Assembly: GCA_003225495.1 (NCBI GenBank)
Contig: QIAJ01000162.1
Span: 1-64,000 of the forward strand
Direction of reading: 5' to 3'
DNA length: 64,000 nucleotides
From: Acidobacteriota bacterium
Lineage (GTDB): Bacteria; Acidobacteriota; Terriglobia; Terriglobales; Acidobacteriaceae
The notes beneath the pieces were generated by a model that ran no database searches, was not told the origin of the DNA, and was given only the letters and a program-made list of their open reading frames with translations. Shown one piece after another: positions 42,897-52,914 of the stretch. The translations under genes and the position numbers were made by a program. Positions within the stretch are counted from its first letter, which is position 1. Each line of letters begins with the position of its first letter.

Positions 42897-44942
42897 TTGT
42901 ACCGACATCTGGAATGCCGGCTGAACGAAGCTCTGCACGCATTTTTGCAGAGCACTTATGGTCTCGATTTTCCCAATCTTGTCATCGAGCAGCCCCCCAA
43001 AGTTGAATTTGGCGAATACGCGCTGCCTATTGCGTTTGAACTAGCCCGCAAACTGCGCAAGGCGCCCCGGAAAATAGCGGAAGAAATCATCGCCGGAATT
43101 GGAACGGTGCCCGGATTTGAAAAATTCGAAGTGGCTGGAGCTGGATATATCAACGTTCGCGTGAATCGCGCGCAGGTGGCGATCGAATTAGTCGCGGATC
43201 ACGAACCCGCTGAGAAAGTTCCGGCGGGCAAAGTGCTGGTTGAGCATTCGAGTATCAATCCCAACAAGGCTGCGCATGTCGGACACCTGCGGAATGCGAT
43301 TCTCGGGGATACGTTTGTGCGGCTGCTGCGGTTTGCGGGCAGGGAAGTTGACATTCAGAACTACATCGACAACACCGGCGTTCAAGTGGCCGACGTGGTG
43401 GTTGGGTTCCTGCATATCGAGAAAAAGACGCGAGCTGAAATCGAAGTCCTCGCGGCCGCGCCACGATTCGATTTCTACTGCTGGGACCTTTATGCGCGGG
43501 CGTCGCAGTGGTACGAGCAGGATAAGCAGAATCTGCAAAAGCGGCTGGCAACGCTCCATGCAATCGAGGAAGGGAACAACGAAACGGCCGCAATTGCCGA
43601 TCTGATCTCGATTGCGGTTCTCCGCCGCCATCTGGAGACGATGGACCGGCTCGATATCGAGTACGACTTCCTTCCGCGGGAGAGTGAAATCCTGCACCTG
43701 CATTTCTGGGATGCGGCTTTCACGAAACTCAAAGAAGCTGGCGTGCTGACTTACGAGACCGAGGGAAAGAACAAAGGCTGCTGGGTGATGCGGCGGGCGG
43801 GGACATCCAACACTTCAAACACCGAGGATGCCGGAGACCAGGAGGAAGGCAAGATCACGGAGGAGGACCAAAAAGTCATTGTCAGGTCGAATGGCACTGT
43901 AGGGTATGTCGGCAAGGATATTGCCTACCACATGTGGAAGTTCGGGCTGCTCGGCCGCGATTTTGGATATCGCAAGTTCTATCGTTATCCAAATGGCCGG
44001 GATTGCTGGATTTCGAGCACGCAGGGCGAGAAGAATCATCCGCACTTCGGCGATGTTGCGGAAATTTATAACGTGATTGATGCGCGCCAGGCGGAGGCGC
44101 AGAACACCGTCATCGAGGCGCTTCGCGGGCTTGGACACAGCGAAGCTGCGGACCGGTACACGCATTTTTCCTACGAGATGGTCGCGCTGACGCCGCGTTG
44201 CGCTGCGGAACTGGGCTACGAACTGAGTGAGGAAGACAAGGCACGGCCGTGGATCGAAGTGTCGGGGCGCAAGGGCTTCGGCGTCAAGGCTGACGATCTC
44301 ATGGATGCGCTAATTGCATCTGCACGTACGGAAGTTGACTCCAGGCATCCGGAATTGGAGGACGCGGAACGGGCGGCGATTGCTGAAAAGATTGCGATCG
44401 GGGCGCTGCGGTTTTTCATGTTGAAGTACACCAAACCGTCGGTGATCGCCTTTGATTTCAAAGACGCCCTCAGCTTTGAGGGCGAGACTGGGCCTTACGT
44501 GCAGTATGCCGTTGTCCGGGCGACGAATATCTTCCGTAAAGGGGGATTTAACCCCGACAGTTTCTGCAGGGACAGAATCGGCATCGCCTCTTCCGACGGA
44601 GACGGGGCAAGGGCCGTCTCGACAGAGAGTTCCGGCAATGCGGCTGATTTTGGAAGATATTTCGAGGGTTTAGACGGCAGCGAGATTTGGGAACTCTGGC
44701 TCTCCGCAGCCAAGACGTCATACATCGTCGCGCAGTGCATTGCCACGACCGAGCCTGCTTATATAGCGAAGCATGCATTTCAGATGGCTCAACTTTTCAA
44801 TACCTTCTATCATCGGCATCCCATCCTCGCGGAGGCCGATGAAGGCCGAAAGAGGTTTCTTTTAACCACGGCTGCGGTAGTCCGGCGGGAACTCATTCGC
44901 GTGCTAAACATGATGGGAAGTAGCGTTCCGACCGCTATGTAA
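42897..44942 (+). CDS. argS: Arginyl-tRNA synthetase
   Basis: 681 residues from TTG 42897, behind AGAGGG at 42887-42892. Longer frames to 42840 do not match the family N-terminus, which reads YRHLECRLNEAL. SSINPNKAAHVGHLRNAILGD is the ArgS HIGH region; ALTPRCAAELGYEL and the anticodon-binding tail are present. A 25-residue polar insertion (TSNTSNTEDAGDQEEGK near residue 320) is a lineage feature in a surface loop. Transcribed away from larC. Confidence 0.93.
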   Translation: MYRHLECRLNEALHAFLQSTYGLDFPNLVIEQPPKVEFGEYALPIAFELARKLRKAPRKIAEEIIAGIGTVPGFEKFEVAGAGYINVRVNRAQVAIELVADHEPAEKVPAGKVLVEHSSINPNKAAHVGHLRNAILGDTFVRLLRFAGREVDIQNYIDNTGVQVADVVVGFLHIEKKTRAEIEVLAAAPRFDFYCWDLYARASQWYEQDKQNLQKRLATLHAIEEGNNETAAIADLISIAVLRRHLETMDRLDIEYDFLPRESEILHLHFWDAAFTKLKEAGVLTYETEGKNKGCWVMRRAGTSNTSNTEDAGDQEEGKITEEDQKVIVRSNGTVGYVGKDIAYHMWKFGLLGRDFGYRKFYRYPNGRDCWISSTQGEKNHPHFGDVAEIYNVIDARQAEAQNTVIEALRGLGHSEAADRYTHFSYEMVALTPRCAAELGYELSEEDKARPWIEVSGRKGFGVKADDLMDALIASARTEVDSRHPELEDAERAAIAEKIAIGALRFFMLKYTKPSVIAFDFKDALSFEGETGPYVQYAVVRATNIFRKGGFNPDSFCRDRIGIASSDGDGARAVSTESSGNAADFGRYFEGLDGSEIWELWLSAAKTSYIVAQCIATTEPAYIAKHAFQMAQLFNTFYHRHPILAEADEGRKRFLLTTAAVVRRELIRVLNMMGSSVPTAM

Positions 44943-45040
44943 CTGGCGCGCAATCAGCAGGATGAAAGCGGCCTTCAACTCCGCACTAAAAACCCTCCCG
45001 CGCGCATCTAATCAACAGACGAACCATTCAGGAGTTAGAA

Positions 45041-45460
45041 ATGAAAAAGCAGATTGCTGCTGTGGTGTTGTTATGTCTGGCGTTGGCGACAGGAGCATTC
45101 GCCGCCAAGAGTACGCCGGCGATGCCCGGGATCCTGGCTAACGCGCGCTACGTGTATGTGACGGCTTATGACGGGGATCAGTACAATTCGCGATTACTGC
45201 CCGAAGACCGGGCGGCGATCAGCCGGGTCCAGGATGCGATTCAGAAGTGGGGCAAACTGATCGTGGTGTACCGTCCGGAAGATGCGGATATGGTCATAGC
45301 GGTCGAATCGCGACCGTCCGAAGATATTCTGGCGGTGTATGACGGCCGCTCGTTCTCGCAAACCTATCTGTGGAGAGTGATGGGGCGTGGTGGATTGCAG
45401 AAGGGCGAGACGCCGCTGATCTCGCAGTTTCAGCAGGCATTTGAAAAGATCGCCAGATAA
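45041..45460 (+). CDS. Small exported protein, unknown function
   Basis: 139 residues with a good ribosome binding site (AGGAG) and signal peptide MKKQIAAVVLLCLALATGAFA. The mature region ARYVYVTAYDGDQYNSRLLPEDR...VIAVESRPSEDILAVYD looks like a small alpha/beta domain. Function unknown; it lies between argS and an OmpA lipoprotein gene. Confidence 0.8.
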   Translation: MKKQIAAVVLLCLALATGAFAAKSTPAMPGILANARYVYVTAYDGDQYNSRLLPEDRAAISRVQDAIQKWGKLIVVYRPEDADMVIAVESRPSEDILAVYDGRSFSQTYLWRVMGRGGLQKGETPLISQFQQAFEKIAR

Positions 45461-45782
45461 GGCTTCGCAATTTTGCTCGGGGGGGCCGGTTTCCCCAACC
45501 GGTCCGCCCGCATCTCCAATTTCTTCCTGATGGCGCGAATCTGTAGCAGTCTCTATACTGCTACCTGTTAAGAACCATATAAAATTTCTACGGTTCGTAA
45601 CACGATTGCGCTGGCCAATTCTGGGAATATCCCGCGCGAATCCGTAAATTACAGACACAAATAGACTTGCGTTGTTGCGTTCGGTGTTGCGATTGGCATG
45701 ACCCGTGCTTTAGCAGGTATCGGTACGATGGAACAGATTTGCCCAGGCTCCCAGAAAGACTGAAGTTTTGAGAGGAAAACCA
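45461..45782. other. Intergenic region with hairpin
   Basis: 322 bp without a gene; the 5' part holds a hairpin (45483-45505) and the 3' part must hold the promoter of the OmpA gene. No further structure seen. Confidence 0.5.
45483..45505 (+). terminator. GC-rich hairpin after the exported protein gene
   Basis: GGGCCGGTT (45483-45491) pairs with AACCGGTCC (45497-45505) with one G-U pair, loop TCCCC. It is 22 nt behind the stop codon. No T-run follows, so termination is possible but not certain. Confidence 0.45.
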
Positions 45783-46535
45783 ATGAATCGTATTTCACTG
45801 ACCCTGATGCTGGCTGCTGCGCTCGCGGCTACGATCGGCTGCTCGAGCAAGAACTATGTCCGCCAGCAAACCACTCCGCTCATCAACAAGACCAACGAGC
45901 TTGATGATCTGACCGCGAAGAATTCGAAGGAAATCAAAGACGTGGACCAGCGAGCCCAGGCTGGAATCCAAGGCGTGCAGACCAAGGCCGCCGAAGTCGA
46001 TCAGAAAGCTCTGGCTGCCGGCAAGCAGGCGGACGAAGCCCAGACCCTGGCCAACAACGCCACTCAGCGCGTTGACACGTTGACGAACACCGTCGTTAAC
46101 CTGGACAACTACCATTCAGTGGCGGACACGTCGGTATTGTTCGGTTTCAACAAAGACAACCTCACCAAGCAAGCGAAGGAAGAGCTGGATCAGCTGGCCA
46201 CCAGCGTAACTTCCACCAAGGGTTACATCATCACGGTGGAGGGCGGAACGGACTCGGTCGGCCCGGCGGATTACAACTACGACCTGAGCCAGCGCCGCGC
46301 CAATTCTGTTATTCAGTACCTGGCATCGGAAAAGCAGATCCCGGCTCACAAGATTTATCTGGTCGGCTTGGGCAAGGACAAGCCGGTCGAGTCGAATAAG
46401 ACTTCTGAAGGGCGGAAGAAGAATCGTCGCGTGGAAGTTCACTTGATGACGAACACCACCGGTACCGCTCCTGGGCAGGCGCCGAACACAGCGCCCGCAC
46501 CGACGGCAAACAACAATCCGCCGTCGTCCATGTAA
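45783..46535 (+). CDS. OmpA-family peptidoglycan-binding lipoprotein
   Basis: 250 residues from ATG 45783, GAGGAAAA in front. Lipobox with Cys20 in ATIGCSS. Residues 25-110 are a coiled-coil/helical stalk. The OmpA C-terminal domain (SVADTSVLFGFNKDNLTK, then YDLSQRRANSVIQYL and KNRRVEVHLM) binds diaminopimelate of peptidoglycan. A Pro/Ala/Asn-rich tail ends the protein. It links the outer membrane to the wall. Confidence 0.93.
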   Translation: MNRISLTLMLAAALAATIGCSSKNYVRQQTTPLINKTNELDDLTAKNSKEIKDVDQRAQAGIQGVQTKAAEVDQKALAAGKQADEAQTLANNATQRVDTLTNTVVNLDNYHSVADTSVLFGFNKDNLTKQAKEELDQLATSVTSTKGYIITVEGGTDSVGPADYNYDLSQRRANSVIQYLASEKQIPAHKIYLVGLGKDKPVESNKTSEGRKKNRRVEVHLMTNTTGTAPGQAPNTAPAPTANNNPPSSM

Positions 46536-46567
46536 GTTTCCCTCCTCCCCGGAGGATTTCGCCAAAC

Positions 46568-46600
46568 CAGGCTGCCCCCTCGTGGGCGGCCTGTTTTTTT
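46568..46600 (+). terminator. Rho-independent terminator
   Basis: CAGGCTGCCC (46568-46577) pairs with GGGCGGCCTG (46584-46593), one T-G pair, 6-nt loop, followed by seven T (46594-46600). It lies 33 nt after the OmpA gene stop and is a strong terminator. Confidence 0.9.
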
Positions 46601-46664
46601 GCGCCAGCAGGCGTCACGTCGTAGCATCCAACCGGCTAGTTGCTGTGCACGGTAAAATACTTGG

Positions 46665-47189
46665 ATGCGGATGAGTTTCCTCACACTTGCGTTGATCTGC
46701 GTCCTCCCGTTCGCGCTGGGGCAGGATTCTGAGAAGACCTCCAGTCGCAACCGGGAGGCTGGGGAGAGTTCCAGCCGGGAGAGCCGCATCGACATCAGCC
46801 CGCCCAAGGACGACGCCAAGAGCCATCCCTACAGCAAGGCAGCAATCGCCGATTCGGATACAGATGACAATCCCGAGAACTCAGACGTGCAGGAAGTCCA
46901 TCCCTGGAATCCGATGAAGGCCCTGAAGGATGTGGAAGTAGGGGACTATTACTTCAAGCGGAAAAACTACCGCGCCGCTCTTGATCGCTACAAGGAAGCG
47001 CTTTTCTACAAGGACAACGACGCCATTGCCAGTTTCCGGCTGGCGCAGTGCCAGGAGAAGGTCGGTGACAAGTCGGAGGCTAAGAAATATTACGAGCAAT
47101 ACCTGAAGATTCTTCCCGAGGGCGAATTCGCAAAAGAAGCGCATGCTTCGCTGGACAGGCTGGAGAAATCTATGCTGAGCAGTAAGTGA
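46665..47189 (+). CDS. Exported TPR protein
   Basis: 174 residues. Signal peptide (MRMSFLTLALICVLPFALG), a 60-residue polar low-complexity region rich in Ser, Glu and Asp, then two TPR units (VGDYYFKRKNYRAALDRYKEALFY and the following KVGDKSEAKKYYEQYLKI). It resembles the BamD-like part of exported scaffolds. Role unknown. Confidence 0.8.
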   Translation: MRMSFLTLALICVLPFALGQDSEKTSSRNREAGESSSRESRIDISPPKDDAKSHPYSKAAIADSDTDDNPENSDVQEVHPWNPMKALKDVEVGDYYFKRKNYRAALDRYKEALFYKDNDAIASFRLAQCQEKVGDKSEAKKYYEQYLKILPEGEFAKEAHASLDRLEKSMLSSK

Positions 47190-47347
47190 GTCGCGCAACG
47201 GGTCGTCATTCTCAGCAAGTCTTTGCAACTTAGACCGTTGGTGGTCATCAGATGTAGCTGGGTTTGACAGACTCGGTTCCATCGAGCGAACCAAGAGAGT
47301 GTGCTGCGAATGATCGGACAAATACTGATGACCGAGGGGTGTTGTCG

Positions 47348-48967
47348 GTGAAAACGCATTGTCTGCCCTTCGCGCAGGTCCCGCATACCACCCGCCTTTT
47401 TCTTGATTATCTTTCCTACACTCCATCGATTCGTGAGTTTTATCCGCGCTCGCCACTTTTCCCTGAATGGGTGAAAGAGGAAGCGGCGCGAGTCCGGTAC
47501 GACGATGGGCGGCGGAAGATTGTCGCCGACATTCTGGACAAGCAAAATCGCACCTTCGGCGCGGGCGCTAAGACTTTTGCCAACATCGAAAGACTCAAGC
47601 AAGGAGCGTTCGCGGCGGTGACCGGGCAGCAGGTGGGCCTGTTTGGCGGGCCGCTCTTCTCAATTTTCAAGGCTCTGACTGCGGTGAAACTTGCTGAAGA
47701 GGCGACAGCGGCAGGGGTGGATTGCGTGCCGATCTTCTGGCTCGCAACGGAAGATCATGATCTGGCCGAGGTCAATCATGTTGCGCTTATTTCCGAAGCG
47801 GGTATCCCAGAGAAGCTGGCCGTTGACAGCCACGGGCTGCAGGATGCTCCGGTCGGAACGATCACGTTGGGATCGGAGATAACGGCGGTTGTCGAGCGGG
47901 CCGCGGCATTGTTCGGTGATACCGAGGTCGCGATCTGGTTGCGGGAGTCCTATCGCCCGGAAGAGACGATGGGCAGCGCGTTTGCGCGGCTGATGGCTCG
48001 TCTGTTTGCAGATTGGGGAGTGATCCTGCTCGACCAGTCGGATGCGGCATTCCACCAACTAGCCAAGCCGATCTTGCGGCAGGCGGTGGAGCGTTCTGGC
48101 GAACTGGACGATGCTCTGCTTAAACGGGGCAAGGCGCTTGAGTCAGCTGGTTATCACCAGCAGGTGAAAGTGACGCCCGCCACAACGCTTCTTTTTGAAA
48201 TTAAGGATGGCGCACGCACCGTTGTGCGTCGCAAGACCAATGGCACGGAGAGCGAATTTGCGATTGGCGACCAACGCAGTTCCGCTCAACAGTTGCTGGA
48301 CCGGATCGACAGCAATCCAGGGAATTTCAGTCCGAATGTTTTGCTGCGGCCTATCGTGCAGGATTATTTGCTGCCAACTTTGGCCTACACCGGCGGCGCG
48401 GCGGAGGTCGCGTACTTCGCGCAAGTAGGGGTGGTTTACGAAAAGCTGCTGGGGCGCGTGACGCCTGTGCTGCCGCGCTTTTCAGCGACGGTGGTCGAGC
48501 CGAAGCCGCAGCGGTTGCTGGAAAAGTATCGTCTGGCGCTGCCGGACCTGTTTCAAGGACCCGAAAAGTTGCGGGAGATCATTGCGACGCGTACGCTCCC
48601 CTCCGACTTGCAGGGGCGATTAGACGAAGCAAAGGTTGCCCTTGAGAAATCGCTGAACGGCATTCGGGAAGCGCTCGCGCGGCTCGATTCGACGCTGGTC
48701 GATGCGGCCTCGAACGCAGAAGAGAAGATGAAGTATCAGCTCACCCAATTGGAAGCGCGAGCGGCGCGGGCGGAGGTGCAGCGTAACGACGTCATCACGC
48801 GCCATGCGGAGAGTCTGAGTTCGGCGCTATATCCCAACAAGGCGCTACAGGAGCGTGAGATCGCTGGAGTGAGCTTTGTGGCACGGTATGGGCCGGAACT
48901 ATTGCATAACCTTTACGAGGCCATCCACACCGACTGCCACGATCATCAGGTGGTTGAGATCGGTTGA
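47348..48967 (+). CDS. bshC: Bacillithiol biosynthesis cysteine-adding enzyme BshC
   Basis: 539 residues from GTG 47348, with GAGGGG 8 nt upstream; GTG 47339 and TTG 47342 are alternatives. Motifs of the family: AAVTGQQVGLFGGPLFSIFKALTAV, PIFWLATEDHDLAEVNHV, and the SAALYPNKALQEREI end. BshC couples L-cysteine to GlcN-malate, the last step of bacillithiol biosynthesis. BshA and BshB are not in the window. Confidence 0.92.
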   Translation: MKTHCLPFAQVPHTTRLFLDYLSYTPSIREFYPRSPLFPEWVKEEAARVRYDDGRRKIVADILDKQNRTFGAGAKTFANIERLKQGAFAAVTGQQVGLFGGPLFSIFKALTAVKLAEEATAAGVDCVPIFWLATEDHDLAEVNHVALISEAGIPEKLAVDSHGLQDAPVGTITLGSEITAVVERAAALFGDTEVAIWLRESYRPEETMGSAFARLMARLFADWGVILLDQSDAAFHQLAKPILRQAVERSGELDDALLKRGKALESAGYHQQVKVTPATTLLFEIKDGARTVVRRKTNGTESEFAIGDQRSSAQQLLDRIDSNPGNFSPNVLLRPIVQDYLLPTLAYTGGAAEVAYFAQVGVVYEKLLGRVTPVLPRFSATVVEPKPQRLLEKYRLALPDLFQGPEKLREIIATRTLPSDLQGRLDEAKVALEKSLNGIREALARLDSTLVDAASNAEEKMKYQLTQLEARAARAEVQRNDVITRHAESLSSALYPNKALQEREIAGVSFVARYGPELLHNLYEAIHTDCHDHQVVEIG

Positions 48968-48971
48968 CCTG

Positions 48972-49599
48972 CTAATTCGATTCGCCGACGGCCAGATATG
49001 TCCCCAAACCAATCATGATTGCACCCGTCACGGTTCTTTGACGCCGGCGGAAGCGCGCCGATTCGCGAATTCGCTGGCCAAGAGGTCCGGCGAGGAGTGT
49101 GACGATGACGTCCGCAGCGGTATTCAGCGTCACTGAAATCGTTCCGAGGAGAACAAATTGAGCGAAGACGTGACCGCCCGAATGATTCACGAATTGCGGA
49201 ATGAACGAGAGAAAGAAAAGGGCAGTCTTGGGATTCAACACCTGTAAGGATGCCTTGCAGAAATGGATTTTTCGCGCGCGGTAGAGCAGTAAGCGAAATG
49301 CTTTCATCGCGTCTGGCGTCGAGGATCATTCGGATGCCGAGAAAGCATAGGTAGGCTGCGCCAAGATACTTGACTGCGGCAAACGCCAGAGCCGACTTCG
49401 CCAGAATGATCGAAATTCCTGCCGCGGCCGCGAACACGTGCACCATGCCGCCAAAGAATGTCCCGAGCGAAGATAGCAAGCCCTCGCGGCGTCCGCCGGC
49501 GAGCGTGCGGGCAAGCACATAGAGCATGCCGGGGCCGGGAGCAATCGCCAGAAGAACGGCGGCGGTGAGGAAGACTAGAAAATGGGTCGAGCCAGCCAT
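48972..49599 (-). pseudogene. LysE-family translocator, frameshifted
   Basis: The N-terminal half (MAGSTHFLVFLTAAVLLAIAPGPGMLYVLARTLAGG and the first membrane helices) is read from 49599 down to about 49240. There the frame ends with GILTGV, and the expected continuation LNPKTALFFLSFIPQFVNHSG is in the +1 frame to a stop at 48972. A two-base loss or one-base gain in GGTGTTGAATCCC (49235-49241) explains it. Both halves are well conserved, so the lesion is recent, or a sequencing error. Confidence 0.82.
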
Positions 49600-49648
49600 G
49601 GCTTGTGATTGTATCGGCGAGACCGTGGCGCGCGCCAGACGCCTGGAA

Positions 49649-50320
49649 TCACGGTAACAGCGAATTCAGCTCTTTCAGCGATTCGACGCGCTGCAGGCCG
49701 CGTTCGAGATATGCACCGGGTACATCCATGAGAATCGCTTGCATGCCCGCGCCGGTCGCGCCGAGGTAATCGACGGAGTACAGATCGCCGATGTAGAAGC
49801 TCTCCTCAGGCTTGGCGTTCATCGACTGCAGCGCCTGGCGAAAAATTTCGGGATGGGGCTTCTCGAATCCAACCAGGCCGGAGTCGGTAATCGTGAGGAA
49901 GCAGTCGGCAATGTTGCACCGGCGCAGGAGATCTTCAATTTTCCCATCGGCGTTGGAGATCACGCCAATCCTGTAGCGACCGCCGATTTGCTGAAGATGT
50001 TCGCGCGTACCAGCGGGAATCACATCCCAGTTCGCGGACTGCCGGATGCTGGAGACGAGTTGGTCGTGCAGAATGTCGTCGCTTACGCCAATCCTTGCGA
50101 GGAGTTGGCTGTAGAACATCCACCAGAAGCTGTGATCGGTGCTGCCATTCTTCACCATGTGCGTGTCGAATTGGTTCTTGGTGCTGCGCTCGAGATCGCG
50201 CAGGAGGGCGGCGTCCGGGGTTACGCCGCGATCGGCTAGCGGCGCGTGGATACGCTCGCGGTTGGGGAAGAGCAGGGTGTTGCCGACATCGAAGAAGATA
50301 AATTTGATAGGAGATTCCAT
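49649..50320 (-). CDS. HAD-superfamily hydrolase
   Basis: 223 residues: motif I FFDVGNTLL (DxGNT type), motif II GVISNADG, motif III lysine in GFEKPHPEIF, and motif IV IGDLYSVDYLGATGAG. Cap region is helical, type C1. Resembles phosphoglycolate phosphatase-like or 2-haloacid dehalogenase-like proteins. Substrate unknown. Confidence 0.85.
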   Translation of the reverse strand: MESPIKFIFFDVGNTLLFPNRERIHAPLADRGVTPDAALLRDLERSTKNQFDTHMVKNGSTDHSFWWMFYSQLLARIGVSDDILHDQLVSSIRQSANWDVIPAGTREHLQQIGGRYRIGVISNADGKIEDLLRRCNIADCFLTITDSGLVGFEKPHPEIFRQALQSMNAKPEESFYIGDLYSVDYLGATGAGMQAILMDVPGAYLERGLQRVESLKELNSLLP

Positions 50321-50386
50321 GTCTAGTGTGCCGCGACCTCAGCGGCAAAGCGCCGCTCCACCCGAACAGGCGTAGAAGATTAATTG

Positions 50387-52804
50387 TTACGGTTCCAGCA
50401 TTAACCGGTCGGTAGTTTCTCCTTCCACAGACTTTCGCGTATAGAGCAATGGGAAGTATCGGCCTGCATCCCAAAGCGGCATTAGATCGGAATAGTGCGG
50501 GCTGCCGGGCTGTCCGCTTTGGCCGGGAGTGTTCACGACCCATGAGCGATCCCAGTTGCTGAGATCGAGGATCTGCCGATAGCTGGCGCCGGAAACTTGC
50601 TCCCACGAATCGGCCATGCCGGTCGCATTGGGTGTGTATTCGTCGCCCGGGCGCGCGAGGGGGCCCAGGTCGAGCAGATCTTTCGCGCCCGGCTGTTGAT
50701 CGAGAGCGTGCCGGAAGTTGACGAGATGGAGTTTGCCCCAGGACCACAGCGCGGCATTCGGGCCGAGCAGCTTCGACAGTTCTTCGCGGGCGGATTTCAA
50801 GGTGTCTGCCAGGAGTTGGTCGCGGGCCGGGACAGGGTTTTCGCCGAAGAGATCTTTGTCGGGGTTTTTCAGAATACGCAGGATCGAATCCGGCGGAAGA
50901 TCTTTGTAGCGTGCGCTAAGGATCTGGGCGGCTCCGCGATTTCTTGAGAAGCGTTCCGCCAACGCACCGTGAATCTGTTCAAACCAGGCTTCATAGAGAG
51001 CCGCTTCGCCGGACTTGCGCTCCAGTTCACCATCCCACTCCAGAAATGCGCGCAGGGATGGATCGTTCTGAAGTGGAGTGGACCGCAGCAGCTTCTGGAA
51101 TTGCAGCGACGGCAGGGAGGTGATGTCGTTTTGCAGGAAGGCCATGTCCGGCAGCGTTAGCTTATGGTTGTTTTCCTTGGCATTCGCGAACATCCACTTG
51201 ATCCGCGTGATGCGATACGGCGAGGCCCACTCGAATCCGACGTTGTAAGGATAATGATCGGGAATCATCTTGTGATTGGCGGTGGCGATGAAGCCTTCCT
51301 TCGGATTGAAAAAATATGGCAATTCGCCGACAGGTATGAAGCCAGCCCAATCGAAACCGCCTGCGCCGGGCACGGGAAGAAGGCCAGTCCATTTGCGGAT
51401 GGGAGCGAGCCCGGCAGAGTGTTCCCCAATGTTGCCCTCGGTGTCCGCGTAAACGAGATTCTCGGACGGCACTTTCCAGCGCGCAACCGCCGATTCGAAC
51501 TGATCCCAGTTCTGAGAGCGGTCGAGGGCGAGGGAGGCAAGGTATCCGGCGGTGCCGGGTTCGCTTCCTACCCAGCGCAGGGCGAGGGCGCGCTTGCCAT
51601 CGTCCCAAAGAACAGGGCCGTGGCGAGTAAACTTCAAGGCCACATCGACCGAAGACGGGTCGGACGCATCGCGGACTACATCATTGCGTATGTCAACGGC
51701 CGAAGCAGGCTTTGTGACGTGAAATTTTTCATGCCGCACTTCGATCCGCTCCCAGCCTTTGTCGGTTTTGTACTGAAGAGGATCGGCGGGATTGAGTTCT
51801 TCAAGATAGAGATCCTGCTGATCGAGACCGAAGATCGTGAATCCCCACGCGATGTGCTGGTTGTGTCCGAGAGCGACGCCGGGCAGGCCAGGCTCGCCCG
51901 CCCCTGCCACGTCCCATCCGGGAGCGACGAGATGAACCATGTAACGCAGCGAGGGAAGGCCAATGACGCGATGAGGATCATTCGCCAGCAGTGGCTTGCC
52001 GCTGTAGGTGAGAGCGCCGGAGACTGTCCAGTTATTGCTTCCTTCGGGAGGGCGGGCAGGGAACTCGATCCGATGGTCACTGCCCACGAGGTTTTGCAGC
52101 AGGCTCGGAGCGAGACCCGCAAAAGTGGCGCCCGGTGCGGGATCGAGGGTGACAGCAGGATCGAACTCGAACAGTTTTGTTGCTTTTTCCGCCCCCATTA
52201 AGGCAACCGCCTGCGCATGTGCCAGTTCGCTAAAGGCATTGCCGGTCATTGAAAATGCGGCCATGCGATTGAGACAGTCTTCCGGATGCCAAGAATCGGG
52301 CGAGAATCCGGCGAGCTGGAATTCAACAGGCAGACCCAGTCCTCCGGGAGAGGTGAGGCTGGCGACATAGGCATTGATGCCATCCGTGAAGGCGGTCAGA
52401 ATCGCAAGCGTGTCGGGTGAATAGCTTTCATATTCGGCTTTCATGTCCCCGCGATAGCGCAGCAGGCGCGCGTTGACGTCGCGAGCCAGGAATGCTTGCC
52501 CCAGTACCTCGGCCAGTCGGCCCTGGCCGGCCCGCTTCCAGAGTTCCATCTGAAACAGCCGGTCCTGCGCGGCCACGAACCCCTGTGCGAAGAATAAATC
52601 GTGCTGGTTCTGAGCGTAGATGTGGGCAACGCCCCAACGGTCGCGCAGCACTTCGACCGACTGCTGCAGTCCCGGGGCTTTCAACTTCCCGGAGATCACA
52701 GCCAAGGCCTGGCGTGCGGCCGCTGGGAGGTCAGGAGGCGGCGCCTTTTGCGCGAAAATTAACGGCAAGCAAACGAGAAAGATGGGCAAGCGAACAAAGT
52801 TCAT
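50387..52804 (-). CDS. Penicillin acylase-family N-terminal nucleophile amidohydrolase
   Basis: 805 residues from ATG 52804, which gives a signal peptide (MNFVRLPIFLVCLPLIFAQ). Periplasmic Ntn hydrolase. The nucleophile is Ser256 in EGSNNWTVSG, where autocatalytic cleavage yields a beta chain starting with Ser. The RWVGSEPGTAG and other segments agree with the family. Likely substrates are acyl-homoserine lactones or other amides; unknown. Confidence 0.9.
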   Translation of the reverse strand: MNFVRLPIFLVCLPLIFAQKAPPPDLPAAARQALAVISGKLKAPGLQQSVEVLRDRWGVAHIYAQNQHDLFFAQGFVAAQDRLFQMELWKRAGQGRLAEVLGQAFLARDVNARLLRYRGDMKAEYESYSPDTLAILTAFTDGINAYVASLTSPGGLGLPVEFQLAGFSPDSWHPEDCLNRMAAFSMTGNAFSELAHAQAVALMGAEKATKLFEFDPAVTLDPAPGATFAGLAPSLLQNLVGSDHRIEFPARPPEGSNNWTVSGALTYSGKPLLANDPHRVIGLPSLRYMVHLVAPGWDVAGAGEPGLPGVALGHNQHIAWGFTIFGLDQQDLYLEELNPADPLQYKTDKGWERIEVRHEKFHVTKPASAVDIRNDVVRDASDPSSVDVALKFTRHGPVLWDDGKRALALRWVGSEPGTAGYLASLALDRSQNWDQFESAVARWKVPSENLVYADTEGNIGEHSAGLAPIRKWTGLLPVPGAGGFDWAGFIPVGELPYFFNPKEGFIATANHKMIPDHYPYNVGFEWASPYRITRIKWMFANAKENNHKLTLPDMAFLQNDITSLPSLQFQKLLRSTPLQNDPSLRAFLEWDGELERKSGEAALYEAWFEQIHGALAERFSRNRGAAQILSARYKDLPPDSILRILKNPDKDLFGENPVPARDQLLADTLKSAREELSKLLGPNAALWSWGKLHLVNFRHALDQQPGAKDLLDLGPLARPGDEYTPNATGMADSWEQVSGASYRQILDLSNWDRSWVVNTPGQSGQPGSPHYSDLMPLWDAGRYFPLLYTRKSVEGETTDRLMLEP

Positions 52805-52914
52805 GGAGATGCAATTGTAAATGCGGGTTGGACCGGCCCGAAAACTAGGAACCGCAACGTCAACCGGATGTCTAATAGATTCGCGTCCGGTAAAGCTGAG
52901 GAGAGGCGATCGAT

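Noticed and set aside
51164-52201. 345-codon plus-strand frame
   Set aside because: Antisense to the penicillin acylase and without family signature.
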